Origin: Siphonodentalium dalli
Taxonomy: Eukaryota > Mollusca > Scaphopoda > Gadilida > Siphonodentaliidae
Direction: 5' to 3'
Assembly (NCBI GenBank): GCA_032622095.1
Contig: CP136067.1
Coordinates: 98,570,707 to 98,634,706, forward strand
DNA: 64,000 nucleotides
Below are positions 1 through 11,075 of the stretch, one piece after another. The stretch's first letter is position 1. Each line of letters begins with the position of its first letter. Made by a program: the position numbers and the translations under genes. A model generated the notes under the pieces. That model saw only the letters and a list, made by a program, of their open reading frames with translations, was not told the DNA's origin and made no database searches.

Positions 1-858
1 TGTTTCAAACGATCGTGTGTGCAATTGTTTTCCTAATCCAATATCCCTCAATTATAATTTGATTACGTTTTGTACACGGAAATTCTAATTTTAAGAGACG
101 CCATTTTATGGCTGGAGCCATAAAATCAATTTATATTAAATTATTAACTTTTAAATTATAAAATTTTAAGTAGCCTATTAACCTGAGCGTTTACAGAATA
201 CATCTTCGACTCAAATTACTTATATTTCTATATAGTATCGATAATAGATCGTTGTTATCACCGGGAATTTATTGAAAATGGCGTACAGTACCCCTTTAAG
301 ATGTGTCACAAAATTGGAGGTAACTTTTTTGGAACAGGAGATTGTAGTTGGGCAAAGTTTGCACTTTGCTTTCATAGGACCCGACAAAAACATACCCCCT
401 TAACTTTTTGCTCACGTTTCTTGCCATATATGGGACCCGATGTGTCTTTCGGCAGATCAAAATGCTGCCAGAGTTTTTGTAGACATGTTGATAACATTAG
501 CAATGGTTGGTATGAATTTCTCCCAATTACCATTGCTTATATACCATATCAGATGGAGGTAATAAACATGATCACAAGAGTGATCTATTTATATATATAG
601 TGATCTATTGTCAATTATTTTAACTTGGTTTCTCATTGTATTTATCAAAACAAGCATCAAAGGTTAACCAATGCTCAAGCAAACAAACAACAGGACGCCA
701 GACGTGGTGTCAACAGAATTCACAATTGAGACAGCGGATAGAAACTCGAGTGTTGTGACAACATAGTGATAGCCAGTCACCAGTCTTATACTTTGTTTGG
801 ATGAAATAATTGGATGAATCATGAAAGAGAACTTTGAGAATAACAAGTACCTGTGATT
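1..858. other. No gene recognised
   Basis: AT-rich sequence with short open frames only. None shows a domain, splice sites or codon pattern that I can support. A few ATATA runs are present near 590. Confidence 0.5.
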
Positions 859-859
859 T

Positions 860-1030
860 TGAAGTAATTGAAATTAGACCCTAATTACAATTACAATTAC
901 ATCATAACCAATTACAATTGCAATTACATGTAATTGAGAATAAACTCAATTACCAATTACATGCAATTACTTGAAAAAATGTAATTAATTACAGTCAATT
1001 ACAATTACAAATTACAATTACCCCATCCCT
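860..1030. repeat. ATTACA-type simple repeat
   Basis: Degenerate runs built from AATTAC and TTACAA words on both strands fill this stretch and end directly at the C-rich tandem array to the right. Confidence 0.8.
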
Positions 1031-1034
1031 GGTT

Positions 1035-1930
1035 GTGGGGTGGCGCCCCCCCCCCCCCCCCCCCCCCCCCCACCCCCAAGACATTCTAAATATTCACCCT
1101 CACATTCAACCCCGATCCAAAATAGCCGCCATCCAGAGCGACTCAAACAAGTCACCAATCACATTTCTCGCCCCCTTGACCGATCTCGGCAAAGGGTGTT
1201 GTAGGGTGCCCCCCCCCCCCCAAGAAATTATAAATATTCACCCCGATCCAAAATGGCCACCGTCCAGTGATTAAAATAGGGCACCCATGCCATTTCTCGG
1301 CCCTTGACAGATTTAAGTCAAACAAAGGGTGTTGTATGATGGTCCTTAAAACATTCTAAATATTCACCCACCCTGATTCATTAATGGACGCCGTCCAGAG
1401 GGGTTAAAATAGGGCACCCATGCCATTTATCTGCCTTGACCGATCTAGGTCAAACAAATGGTGTTGTAGGGTGGCCTCCCAAGATTCACCCCACCCCAAT
1501 CCAAAATGGCCACCATCCAGAGGGGTTCAAAAAGGCACCCATCCCATTTCTCGTACCCTTGACGATCTAGGTCAAACAAAGGGTGTTGTATGATGCCCCC
1601 CCCCCCCCAAGACATTCTAAACTAAATATTCACCCCACCCAATCCAAAATGGCCACTATCCAGCAGTTAAAATAGGGCACCCATGCCATTTCTCGGCCCT
1701 TGACAGATTTAGGTCAAACAAAGGGTGTTGTAGTGTGGCCCTCAAGACATTCTAAATATTCACCACACACACCCCAATCCAAAATGGTCACCACCCAGAG
1801 GGGTTCAAATTAGGCACCCATGCCATTTCTTGCCCCCTTGACTCATTTGGGTCAAACAAAGGGAGTTGTAGGGTGCCCCCCGCCACCACAAGACATTCTA
1901 TAAATATTCACCCCACACAGATCCAAAATG
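1035..1930. repeat. C-rich tandem repeat, unit about 110-130 bp, about 7 copies
   Basis: Each unit carries a CCAAAATGGCC word, a GGCACCCATGCCATTTCTC word, a GGTCAAACAAAGGGTGTTGTA word, a C run and AAGACATTCTAAATATTCACC. A 26-base C homopolymer at 1046-1071 is likely to vary in length between reads. Open frames here are proline-rich artefacts of the C runs. Confidence 0.85.
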
Positions 1931-2091
1931 AAAAAGAGAGGCCAGTTTTTAATATGGCAATCCCATGTGGTGTATTGGACCTTAGTCTTCTTTTGACAGT
2001 CATTTATCTTATATTTGAACACTTAATGAATACTAATTAAAAGCTTATATCCTCACTGAAAAAACAGAAGTTTACCATTCATTCTATTTAA

Positions 2092-2323
2092 CCCTTTGAG
2101 TGCAAGGTCAATTTTTGTATCAACCCATATACCCTGTGCCAATGCATTCTCTTATATATGCGAGTCGACCATAGGTCGCCTCGCATATATAAGAGAATGC
2201 ATTGGCCTATAAATTATTTTTATTTTTATTTTTTTTTACAATTTTAATAATTTATTCTTATATTCTTTAAGACTTATTTTGTAGGTTTAGGGCCAATGAG
2301 ATCGGCCCCTGGCACTCAAAGGG
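2092..2323. mobile_element. TTAA-flanked MITE, terminus type CCCTTTGAGTGC
   Basis: Ends are CCCTTTGAGTGC and GCACTCAAAGGG, flanked by TTAA on the left and TAAA on the right (one change from TTAA). It carries one copy of the hairpin core with arms ATGCATTCTCTTATATATGC seen in other families of this window. TTAA targets and CCC termini are features of the piggyBac superfamily; the assignment is an inference. Confidence 0.7.
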
Positions 2324-2483
2324 TAAAATGAAATATTAAGCATTCAGGACTAGCGGTCGAATAGCAATCCGAACGGTTCATTCGTCTTCAACTTTCAATC
2401 GGAATACATCCTTACTGTTTGAAGACTAATTTGAAGGGTTCAATATACATACATATTTTTGGCCTGAATGAGGGCATGAATGT

Positions 2484-2888
2484 CAAGCCTGCAAATAGTG
2501 TGTCATTTGCAGAATGAAGTCCCCAGAAGGTGAAATTTAGTGACGCTATCCCGCACAGTGTCTTAGCGTCACCAAATTCACCCTCTGGGAACCTCATTCT
2601 ACTTAGGCCTCAATTGCTATGGGAGACCTAGGATCAAATTGAAGTTCCCCAGTTGAAGTTAGTGATGTTCACCTATTAGTCACCTCGATTATGCATTTCA
2701 TCTTCTGCAAATTAGGGGATATAGAAACTTCCCACAAGGGAAAATGTAACTAACAACAATGTTAATTTGAAGATGATGCCTAAGCAGAATGAGGTCCCCA
2801 GAGGGTGAATTTGGTGATGCTAGCCCACTAAATTCACCCTCTGGGGGACCTCATTCTGCAAATGACAGACACACTATTTGCAGACTTG
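2484..2888. mobile_element. hAT-like foldback MITE
   Basis: Begins CAAGCCTG and ends CAGACTTG, with subterminal inverted blocks around CAGAATGARGTCCCCAGAG. The flanks ATGAATGT and ATGAACGC agree at six of eight positions, as for an aged 8-bp target duplication. Confidence 0.75.
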
Positions 2889-2958
2889 ATGAACGCTAGT
2901 ATGAATGCTTTAATATTTGAATTCTAGTTGAATGCTTATTAGTGAAGACTTGTATTAA

Positions 2959-3375
2959 CCCTTTACCCAACAGAAGGGCCCTGTGCCAATGCATTCTCTT
3001 ATATATGCGAGTCGACCCATATATAAGAGAATGCATTGGCTTAACACATTAAAAATTATAAAATTGTTAAAGAATGTAAGAAAAAATGGTAAAAAGTGTG
3101 AAAAAAAGATGTTTTTTAGGCCAATGCATTCTCTTATATATGCGAGGCGACCATAAGGCCAATGCATTCTCTTATATATGCGAGGCGACCTATGGTCGAC
3201 TCGCATATATAAGATAATGCATTGGCACATGGCATAACTGTAACTATCACAATGTGGTCAAGGAGCCGGTTCCAATGATATCCATATTTGTATGGTTTTA
3301 TTGAGACAGACCCAAGATAATTTAGGCTGTTGCAGCTTTATTTGGCCGGTTTTGGCCGGTTTGTTGGGTAAAGGG
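2959..3375. mobile_element. TTAA-flanked MITE, terminus type CCCTTTACCCAACA (copy 1)
   Basis: Ends CCCTTTACCCAACA and TGTTGGGTAAAGGG lie between TTAA at 2955-2958 and TTAA at 3376-3379. The interior has two hairpins with CTCTTATATATGCGAG arms in opposite orientation, separated by an AT-rich linker; this copy has an extra partial hairpin arm near 3121-3160. Similar to piggyBac MITEs. Confidence 0.85.
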
Positions 3376-3803
3376 TTAAGCATTCAAGTTGATACCATAT
3401 TTGTTTGGAAATACTCAGTATTTTTCTGTAACATTCTGACCAAAGTTGCCAGTCCGAGGTTCATGTAATACACCAGTCCATTCATCTAGGAGAATCCTTC
3501 GACTGACAACTTTGTTAGAGCAAACAACAGAGTTTGGACACAATGAGGTGGCAGCTTGTTTGAAAAATAGACTAGCATATGCTTGTAGCTGCCAAAATAC
3601 CATGTAATATGTCGTATCATAGTTTCTTACCTTTTTCCTAGTTTCTGGTCGCCTTTGCGACAGTCTCGGCCATTTTGATTGCGTGATACCCATCAACTCG
3701 AAACCACGTGATTCCCCAACATCGACTTGGCTGAATTAGGGTATGAATTCTAGTATGAATGCTTTAACATTCAAATACTAGTTGAATGCTTAGTGAAGAC
3801 TTA

Positions 3804-3976
3804 CAGTAATGCCCTAAATAATCAACTCCTTAACCACAGCAGAATTATGGGTAACTTTTCCGGATTTAGTCGGAAATAAGGCCTGTTGCCATTCATCGGA
3901 AAGCTCTCATTGAGAGCCTGAAAAGTTACCCATAATTCTTCTGTGGTTAAGGAGTCGATTATTTAGGGCATTACTG
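3804..3976. mobile_element. TA-flanked palindromic MITE (CAGTAATGCCCTAA type)
   Basis: A near-complete palindrome beginning CAGTAATGCCCTAAATAATC and ending with its inverse, flanked by TA on both sides. CAGT ends with a TA duplication point to Tc1/mariner-type mobilisation. This copy has lost part of one arm near the centre. Confidence 0.85.
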
Positions 3977-4143
3977 TATTAAAGGATTGCTATCCTGATG
4001 AAACAACAAAACACAATCGTAAAGCCACCCCTATTGTGATCACAATGATCCAAGTCCCATAACAATCGTGTAATAAATAAGCCTAGAAATAAATAAATAA
4101 TACCCCCATCGGTTGTTGGCTATCTCTGTCGCAAATCCTCATA

Positions 4144-4218
4144 TGACGTCAAATGAGTAAACTAATTAAAAACACGGAATCGGAGTCGGAGTTAATTGTG
4201 TCTACCTATATGACGTCA
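4144..4218. promoter_or_regulatory. Two full CRE palindromes (TGACGTCA)
   Basis: TGACGTCA occurs at 4144-4151 and 4211-4218, each inside a matching ATATGACGTCA-ATGAGT context, so the sites belong to a ~67-bp duplication. They lie about 350 bp before the THAP fossil and may be its former promoter; that link is inference. Confidence 0.45.
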
Positions 4219-4563
4219 TATGAGTGGCGATGGAAAATACGGAATCGACATCAGCGCGTGAGTGTAATGGAATTACTGCGGGGCATGGCATGTCAATAAC
4301 ATTGTGTACACGTGGTGAATTTTCAACGCCCGGTGAGTTATCTTCACTTGTAATTTGTCTTATAAGTGCTGTTTGGAAAGTTATTGTTTTGACAAAAAAT
4401 ATAGAAGGCCGATTGAGCAGGGTAGATAACACTTTCGTGTCAAAAATAAAGCTTATAAAAACACGAGCCGACATGTGAACTCTATTCGGGTGCGTGTTCA
4501 CGATGTTGTTTTAATTTTCCATATATATGCCCCGATTGTCCCGTATTTACAATTCATTCGTGA

Positions 4564-4935
4564 CAATGCCAAATGAATGCAGTGTTTTCGGCTGTGGCCG
4601 GTATAGTGACTCTCAATTAGGTATAATTCTGCATTCATTTCCAAACGACGTTCCTTTACGTGACATTTGGCGGGATTTCTGTGGGGAAACCCGTTACTCA
4701 AAATCAGAAACTATTGAAGTAGTTGCCAACGAAATAGTCCTGAATTTGTTCCGTCCACTTCGAAAAAATGTGTTTTGAGCACAACGCGAATACACTTGGC
4801 CCGAACAGTGGCTACCGACGACAACTCAGAAGAGATGCAACCCCCACATTAAACAAACGGACCACCGACGAGAATGCTATCCCAAGAAAAACGTCAACTC
4901 CCATAAAGAATATAAATTTGCCGGAGCTTCCAGTC
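4564..4935 (+). pseudogene. Decayed THAP-domain gene fragment
   Basis: THAP domains are C2CH zinc-finger DNA-binding modules found in host regulators and in P-element and related DNA transposons. The first half reads MPNECSVFGCG, with the two N-terminal cysteines, then HSFPND and IWRDFCGE. The second half lies in a different frame and reads ICSVHFEKMCFEH, then YRRQLRRDATPTLNK, matching the conserved ICSxHF and A-[VT]-P-T signatures. At least one frameshift separates the halves, and in the second frame three stops replace residues of what is normally a WxPTKNSR-like segment. A donor-like GTGAGT follows at 4936. I read it as a pseudogene of a host THAP gene or a plain DNA transposon; which one cannot be told. 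Confidence 0.75.
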
Positions 4936-5074
4936 GTGAGTATATCCAATCGAACCTATCGCTAAAAAGCCAATACATATACCAAAATAAAGAGCGTTTC
5001 ATTTGACGAGTCAGTTATGGTTACGAATACATACAATTGCAGTTAAAGTGGGGAGTATATTGATGAATAATTTA

Positions 5075-5350
5075 GTAAAGTATTCACGATGACAACTCGA
5101 GTCCCCATTTTCATTCACCATGACTCAATAAAGAGCGTTCCATGTTAAGAGTATTCCTTATATGGTGCGAATAAAAAGAGTTTAATAAACCGGAAATTGC
5201 TATGACTTTGACGGATATATAAAGCATGTATATCGCAAGTTCGTGTGCATGTATTTACGTATTGGTGTAATCAGTAAATAATCACGATGACAACTGTTCT
5301 AAGTCGAGTCCCAATTTTCCTTTTCCATGACTCAATAAAGAGCGTTCACT
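5075..5350. repeat. Imperfect duplication with AATAAAGAGCGTT words
   Basis: Two copies (about 5081-5150 and 5275-5350) share CACGATGACAACT, GAGTCCC-ATTTTC and CATGACTCAATAAAGAGCGTT. A third AATAAAGAGCG word lies near 4987. It follows the THAP fossil. Confidence 0.7.
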
Positions 5351-5689
5351 GTAAAAGAGATCACAGATGAAGACTTTGATATATTAATAAGTATATTCTA
5401 CCACGATGTATAAATAAATTATCGTATATTATTTCGGTTTTACGGTCAGTTATCTATATAAACATGTGCTCGTGTTTCTCTTTTTTTTCGTTACCGGAAT
5501 AGTCCAATTTATATTATACTAGCAGGTTAGCCCGCCACTGGCGGCATTGGTCAGAAACATGACATTTTTTTGGCTTTTCAACGAGTTAATTGTGCCTTTT
5601 TAGTCAAGATAAATTATGGTACCTGTCCCTAAAAGATTTAAGGTACATCGGGCGGAAAGAACTGACCCGATGAAAAATTGTTGAGCCCG

Positions 5690-5990
5690 ACGTTGTCCGG
5701 GCTATTCAAAAACCAAATTTCAAGTCGATAGCTCCACCCGTTTCAGAGATCTGGTCTGCGCATGTGCGAAGCTGGCGTCGCACGGGCTCGGCGACCCGAT
5801 AAAATTCGTATCCGGGGCAAGATACATTCACATACCAAATTTAAAGTCGATAGCTCCACCCGTTTCCGAGATCTCGTCTGCGCATGCGCTGCACGGGCGT
5901 CGCAAGGGCTCGCCAATACGACAACGACGACCACCTGGTCAAACTACACTCACGTACCAAGTTTCGTCCCGATCGGTCGAGGTGTTGGTA
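5690..5990. repeat. Two-copy repeat, unit about 120 bp
   Basis: AAGTCGATAGCTCCACCCGT followed by TCTGCGCATG occurs twice (near 5721 and 5842), and a third, weaker copy ends in the CCGATCGGTCGAGG word near 5970. Locally GC-rich compared with the surroundings. No gene is supported. Confidence 0.65.
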
Positions 5991-5999
5991 TCTGATGCA

Positions 6000-7290
6000 A
6001 AAGACGAAATTGTGAGTGTTGGTTTGTAACCGGGATTTCTGAGACGCATTATGCCTATATCCACACTAACTACCCCCCCCCCCCCTAAGCCCTGACCTAA
6101 ATGTCATACATACTATAACAATGATGTTGTGAGAGTACTATGGCATCCAATAAATCTCCCCGCATAGCAAACCACTCAAAAGTATTGTTCCCGTATATCT
6201 CTCTGCAGATGCTAATAACGTTGAATGGTAAACAGACGCTCTTTATAGCGATGCGTCAAAAACAAACGCTCATTAAAAATTATTACTTGATTAACCACCG
6301 CAGTGCCGTTTTTTTGTGACTGAGATTGGAGAAACGGTGCTCTGAGCTTCTCCAAAACGCGACTACGGCGGTGTCCGTGTGATTTTACACTTATATACGA
6401 AATTTGAGCTCGATCTGTCCACGCTTTTTCGATTCTATGAAGTACACACACACATATATACGGAAGTCTCAAAATATATAGCATAGATATTCATATAAAG
6501 ATTGCATATATGCGAAGACTTGCACAGTTAATACTAATAGACAATTATCATATCGTAAACATATTCCAGTGTCCAGATCCTACATAAAATGCGGCATGGC
6601 TTTATAATAACAACACATCGCTATACATATAATAATAACACGCTAAAGACGTTTAATTGTGAGAACACGATGTATTTGCATTCGCAGTGTTCTCCCATTA
6701 TGCGACAAACTTCAAAAGCCGCGATGAAATTCATGATCGCTTTGCGCGTGCAAACTTATGGTATCGTTGGATATCTATGCGTTGTCAATGAGTTATCACG
6801 TGGTCGATCATGTGACTATGCTTCTGTTTACACGTGACAATCATGTGATCGGGCCGATGATCACGTGACTCGTCTACAACACAAAATCTTCGGCTAACTT
6901 CGGATTTTTTTTTAATCTTTATAAAAATAACGATTAGCGGCCGAATATTAGATTATATGCGCATAATGGACATTTTATGTACATATTTATCGGTATATTG
7001 AAAGAAAATATTATTTTTTTTCAGGATCATATTCCTTTAAGCATTCAAGTTTGGCATGGGAAGTAAAGAGATTATAAAATCAAGAGAGAAGGAAGAATAA
7101 TAGGGAATCAACATTAATATAAAATTTATTCAACAAAAATATAAATTTCTCTTCAACAAGAAATATAAGTCAGATATAAATAAAATAAAATTTAATCTCA
7201 AAGTCAAATTTAACCCTGGGAAGACTAGATATTATCACAGTGAACTTAACACTCAAAGATGTGTATGATGTCGAAGCCCATTCACTCAGT
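6000..7290. other. No gene recognised; E-box cluster inside
   Basis: Short frames only. Apart from a C run at 6067-6077 and the E-box cluster listed separately, I see no repeat shared with the rest of the window and no exon-like segment. Confidence 0.45.
6797..6867. promoter_or_regulatory. Cluster of five E-box-type sites
   Basis: CACGTG occurs at 6797, 6831 and 6862 and CATGTG at 6809 and 6842, all in 71 bp. bHLH and bHLH-ZIP factors (MYC/MAX, USF, MITF types) bind such sites. No adjoining gene start is recognised. Confidence 0.4.
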
Positions 7291-7291
7291 T

Positions 7292-7995
7292 ACAGCATAT
7301 AAAGAGTGTGCGATAAACAAAACACCATGGAGATTTATTTAGGAGAGTGAGTCACGGTGCCCACTCAACACCGAAATCTTGAGTGGCGAAGATTACCAAG
7401 GTGCTAAGGAGCAATCAACATGGTAGTGGCATTTTTAACAAAACCTCACTATATAGGACCATGAATCACCGCGAAACACCATGGATCACTGGTAATCACT
7501 GTGAACCTTCTATATTATGCGACATGAATCACATTGCATAGGTCTACAATTTCCACAAATTGTCATTTTTGTGGTGAACAAAACAAATTAGCAATATTTA
7601 TAGTTAATACTGTTATAAAATGAATTCTTGGTCAGGATTTCTGTTGTTTCATTTATAGTTTCACTTGTATGATTTGAAATGTTGTGGTTCAGAAACTTAA
7701 CCTTTCCATGACTGGAGCTTTCTGAAATTTTGTGAAAACACTGTGCCAATGCATTCTCTTTTATATTGGAGTCTCCCATTGGGAGCCTCACATATATAAG
7801 AGAATGCATCGGCCTAACAATATTTATCTTGACCTTGTAAGACATTGCATTCTGTCATATATGTGAGGCTCCCTGTGAGAGACTCATATATAAGAGAATG
7901 CACTGGCACATGATCCTCATGATCCATAGTGGGCTTAGTGGGGTCCACCAGGGATTGAGTGTTTTGCTTATCGCACACTCGATCTTTACATACTG
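7292..7995. mobile_element. Candidate inverted-repeat element, about 0.7 kb
   Basis: The left end reads ACAGCATATAAAGAGTGTGC then GATAAACAAAACAC; the right end inverted reads CAGTATGTAAAGATCGAGTG then TGCGATAAGCAAAACAC. The imperfect inverted ends span about 40 bp. A second element sits inside it (7697-7905). No transposase. Confidence 0.5.
7697..7905. mobile_element. TTAA MITE of the CCCTTYCATGAC type, damaged right end
   Basis: Begins after TTAA with CCTTTCCATGACTGGAGC and carries two hairpins whose loops read GAGTCTCCCATTGGGAGCCTC and its diverged inverse. The right terminus is missing or rearranged. Nested in the 7292-7995 element. Confidence 0.65.
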
Positions 7996-8015
7996 TTGAT
8001 TGCTAGAAAAATGCA

Positions 8016-8250
8016 GTGAATTTACAGGCAGTTAATTATAGCTACAGGCAACCATGGGGGTTGAGTGAATCTTCCTCATGCCCCCCTCCACCCCCCCCCC
8101 CACCCATCCAGATTAAAAAGATAAGATTGTGCCACAATAAATCATTTAGTGTAATGTGTGTGATATCATTTCATGTTTTGAAGATAAATTGCCTGAATAT
8201 ATTGCGGGAAGTTAATCAACTCAAATTCATATTATTACATCAGGGCATGT
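8016..8250. other. No gene; C run and AT-rich sequence
   Basis: A C-rich run at 8081-8104 gives a proline-rich open frame with no family signature. Nothing else is recognised. Confidence 0.4.
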
Positions 8251-8252
8251 AT

Positions 8253-8823
8253 ACATGAATGGATGTATCCTGTTTACATGACCTATGATATTGTACTCAA
8301 ACGATTAATAGATTGAACACCTTATACGGCTACATATGTGACTAGTTACATCATTGACATGAACCAAGGAAGGATCCAGGGCTGTTTTGATACCTGTTAC
8401 AGGTAGGGTACTCAAACTCTGGAGGCCAGAATAGTATTTATTCAAGTTGAATTTTCTCTATTTTCAAGGAAATTTTCTATAATTCAACAACGTGCAATGC
8501 AAATCATCAATCTGCAGTTTATATAGTCTAATATATAGAGCCTTTATTTGCACATTCAAGTGTACAGTAAGGAATATATTAACATCCCAATTTATATAGG
8601 CATTATGGCGACATCCTCTTAACAACAACTGTCCCCAAAATATCTCTGGATTCTTCCCTGCATGAATGGATGTATCATGTTTACATGACCTATGATATCG
8701 TACTCAAACGATTAATAGATTGAACTTGATATACGGCGATATATGTGACTAGTTACATTTTATAACATGAATGGATGTATCATGTTTACATATGATCTAT
8801 AATATCCTACTAAAAATGATTAA
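8253..8823. repeat. Repeated block with ATGAATGGATGTATC words, three copies
   Basis: Copies begin near 8253, 8661 and 8766 with ATGAATGGATGTATCNTGTT, followed by ACATGACCTATGATATYGTA and TGTGACTAGTTACAT. The third is short and diverged. Confidence 0.7.
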
Positions 8824-9119
8824 GGGGACCCAAGTCACTCGCAGTTGGTAAATGGGCAAAAAATATAAAACATCACTACTAAGAACATGGAGAAATAGAT
8901 AAACTTTGTTCTTATATTCATTATTGATAGTTCTCCAATCGCTAATCTTATTATATAAAGTTTAAATATTATAGTCTGAATATGATTTTTAGAATAATTT
9001 GCAAAGCTTTGACCTTTTCCAATGTTTACTGTCAAGTTTTTATTAAACTTTGGTATCTTATAGAACAATTTGGACTTTTAATTATCGATAATTCCACTGT
9101 AACAGCAATTTTTACTTAA

Positions 9120-9468
9120 CCCTTTACCCAACAGAAGGGCCCTGTGCCAATGCATTCTCTTATATATGCGAGTCGACCATAGACCATATAAAATTGTTAA
9201 AGAATGTAAGAAAAAATGGTAAAAAGTGTTAAAAAAAATATTTTTTTTAGGCCAATGCATTCTCTTATATATGCGAGGCGACCTATGGTCGACTCGCATA
9301 TATAAGAGAATGCATTGGCACAGGGCATAACTGTAACTATCACAATGTGGTCAAGGAGCCGGTTCCAATGATATCCATATTTGTATGGTTCTATTGAGAC
9401 AGACCGAAGATATTTTAGGCTGTTGAAGCTTTATTTGGCCGGTTTTGGCCGTTTTGTTGGGTAAAGGG
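9120..9468. mobile_element. TTAA-flanked MITE, terminus type CCCTTTACCCAACA (copy 2)
   Basis: Exact CCCTTTACCCAACA and TGTTGGGTAAAGGG-type ends between TTAA 9116-9119 and TTAA 9469-9472. The first hairpin has lost its second arm, leaving ~350 bp. Confidence 0.85.
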
Positions 9469-9516
9469 TTAACAGTGGTTTTGACATGCAAAATCTCATT
9501 ATTGGAGAGTTAATAA

Positions 9517-9768
9517 CCCTTTCATGAAGGGAGCTGCGCTGGTGCAACATTTAAGATCCGGTGGCAGCAGTGCATTATCTTATATATGCGAGTCTCCCAT
9601 TGGGAGCCTCACATATATAAGAGCTTACATTAGCTTACATGGTCAAAGTAAATATTGTTATGCCAATGCATTCTCTTATATATGCAATGATCCCTATGGG
9701 AGATTCCCATGTATAAGAGAATGCACTGGCACAGGATCTTTAATGTTGCACCATCCCATCGTGGAAGC
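9517..9768. mobile_element. TTAA MITE, terminus type CCCTTTCATGA
   Basis: Begins CCCTTTCATGAAGGGAGC after ATAA and ends CATCGTGGAAGC before TTAA. Two hairpins with TATATGCGAGTCTCCC-type arms lie inside. An imperfect right end suggests age. Confidence 0.7.
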
Positions 9769-10179
9769 TTAAAAATGACAAATATTATTAACACTAGACT
9801 AGAATGTTTTGTATCTTTTCGTTTATTGATGAATTGCAAATTAAAGATAAAGATATCTCTTCCCCAAACTTTCTAAAATGAGTCAGTCATACACAATAAT
9901 AATGGTGAGTCAAAGAGACTATGCAGTCAACATGACCTTCTGTGATTAGAAAATATTTGTTTTCATGAACGGGAATGGGGGGGCAGGGGTAATACCGTTC
10001 AGCGGTGGCGTGTAGAATGGGGGGGTGCCGTACTGTATTTACTTTTCAGCAGTGGCGTGTAAAATGGGGGCGGGGGTACTATCTTTACTATTCAGCGGTG
10101 GCGTGTATAAGTTTATTGAATAAACACCTATATTTTTTAATACTTTTAGAAGTGATATGTGTAAAGCCCCATGGTTCTC

Positions 10180-10550
10180 ATGTGTTTTTAGCATCACCAT
10201 ATTCACCCTCTGGGAACCTCATTTTTCTTAGGTCTCAACTGCTATGGGAGACCTAGGATCAGACTGAAATTCGCCAGTTCAAGTTGGCAATGTTCACCAA
10301 TTAGTCACTTCGATTATGTAATTTATCATCTGCCAATTAGGGGATATAGAAATTTAACAGAAGGAAAAAGTAACTAAAAACAATGTTAATTTGAGACTAT
10401 AGATACTAATTCCCAGAAGATGAGGCCTAAGCAGAATGAGGTTTCCAGAGGATGAATTTGGTTATGCTAGCCATTTGTGCGGGGTAGAATCATTAAATTC
10501 ACCCTCTAGGGACCTCATTTTGCAAATGCCAGACACACTATTTCCAGGCT
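10180..10550. mobile_element. hAT-like foldback MITE, left end damaged
   Basis: Contains the ATTCACCCTCTGGG and CAGAATGAGG blocks of the hAT-like family and ends CACTATTTCCAGGCTTG. The left TIR is truncated near 10190. Confidence 0.65.
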
Positions 10551-10573
10551 TGCATCTTTAACCCTATGAGTTA

Positions 10574-10786
10574 CAGTAATGCCCTAAATAATCGACTCCT
10601 TAACCACAGCAGAATTATGGGTAATTGTTCAGGATTTAGTCGGAAATATGGCTTGTTGCCATTCATCGGAAAGCTCTCAGTGAGAGCTTTCCGATGAATG
10701 GCAACAAGCCATATTTCCGACTAAATCCTGAAAAATTACCCATAATTCTGCTGTTGTTAAGGAGTCAATTATTTATGGCATTACTG
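10574..10786. mobile_element. TA-flanked palindromic MITE (CAGTAATGCCCTAA type)
   Basis: A ~213-bp almost perfect palindrome with CAGTAATGC and GCATTACTG ends and TA on both flanks. Confidence 0.88.
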
Positions 10787-10947
10787 TACATTGATATCGA
10801 TCGATCCCTCTATTCAGGTTGGTGAGAACGCTGATTTACCAACTAGGAGATAAAGTCTGAAGATGGTCTGGATGATTGTTTCGATCATGATTAAATGCAT
10901 TTGATCTGGAGGCTGTTCATAATACATTCAACATGACGATTATTGAC

Positions 10948-11075
10948 TTATGCTTCGGCATTGTGTTCAGGAGAACGTTGTTCCACATTCCCGTCTGCTG
11001 GTGGTTGATCTTCCCTCCTTGGTGATGCACTATGCCTTTCTGAGTTTGCCGTCTCAGCAGTTGCTGTGGTGTCTC
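10948..11075 (-). CDS. ODAD4: ODAD4 terminal exon
   Basis: Acceptor TTTTATTTTGAAG precedes 11075; the phase continues the upstream exon (split Gly codon) and the frame runs 41 residues to TAA at 10948-10950. The residues are hydrophilic (DTTATAETANSERH at the start, SPEHNAEA at the end). There is no strong family conservation, so the call rests on splice site, phase and position; no canonical AATAAA was seen close downstream. Confidence 0.65.
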
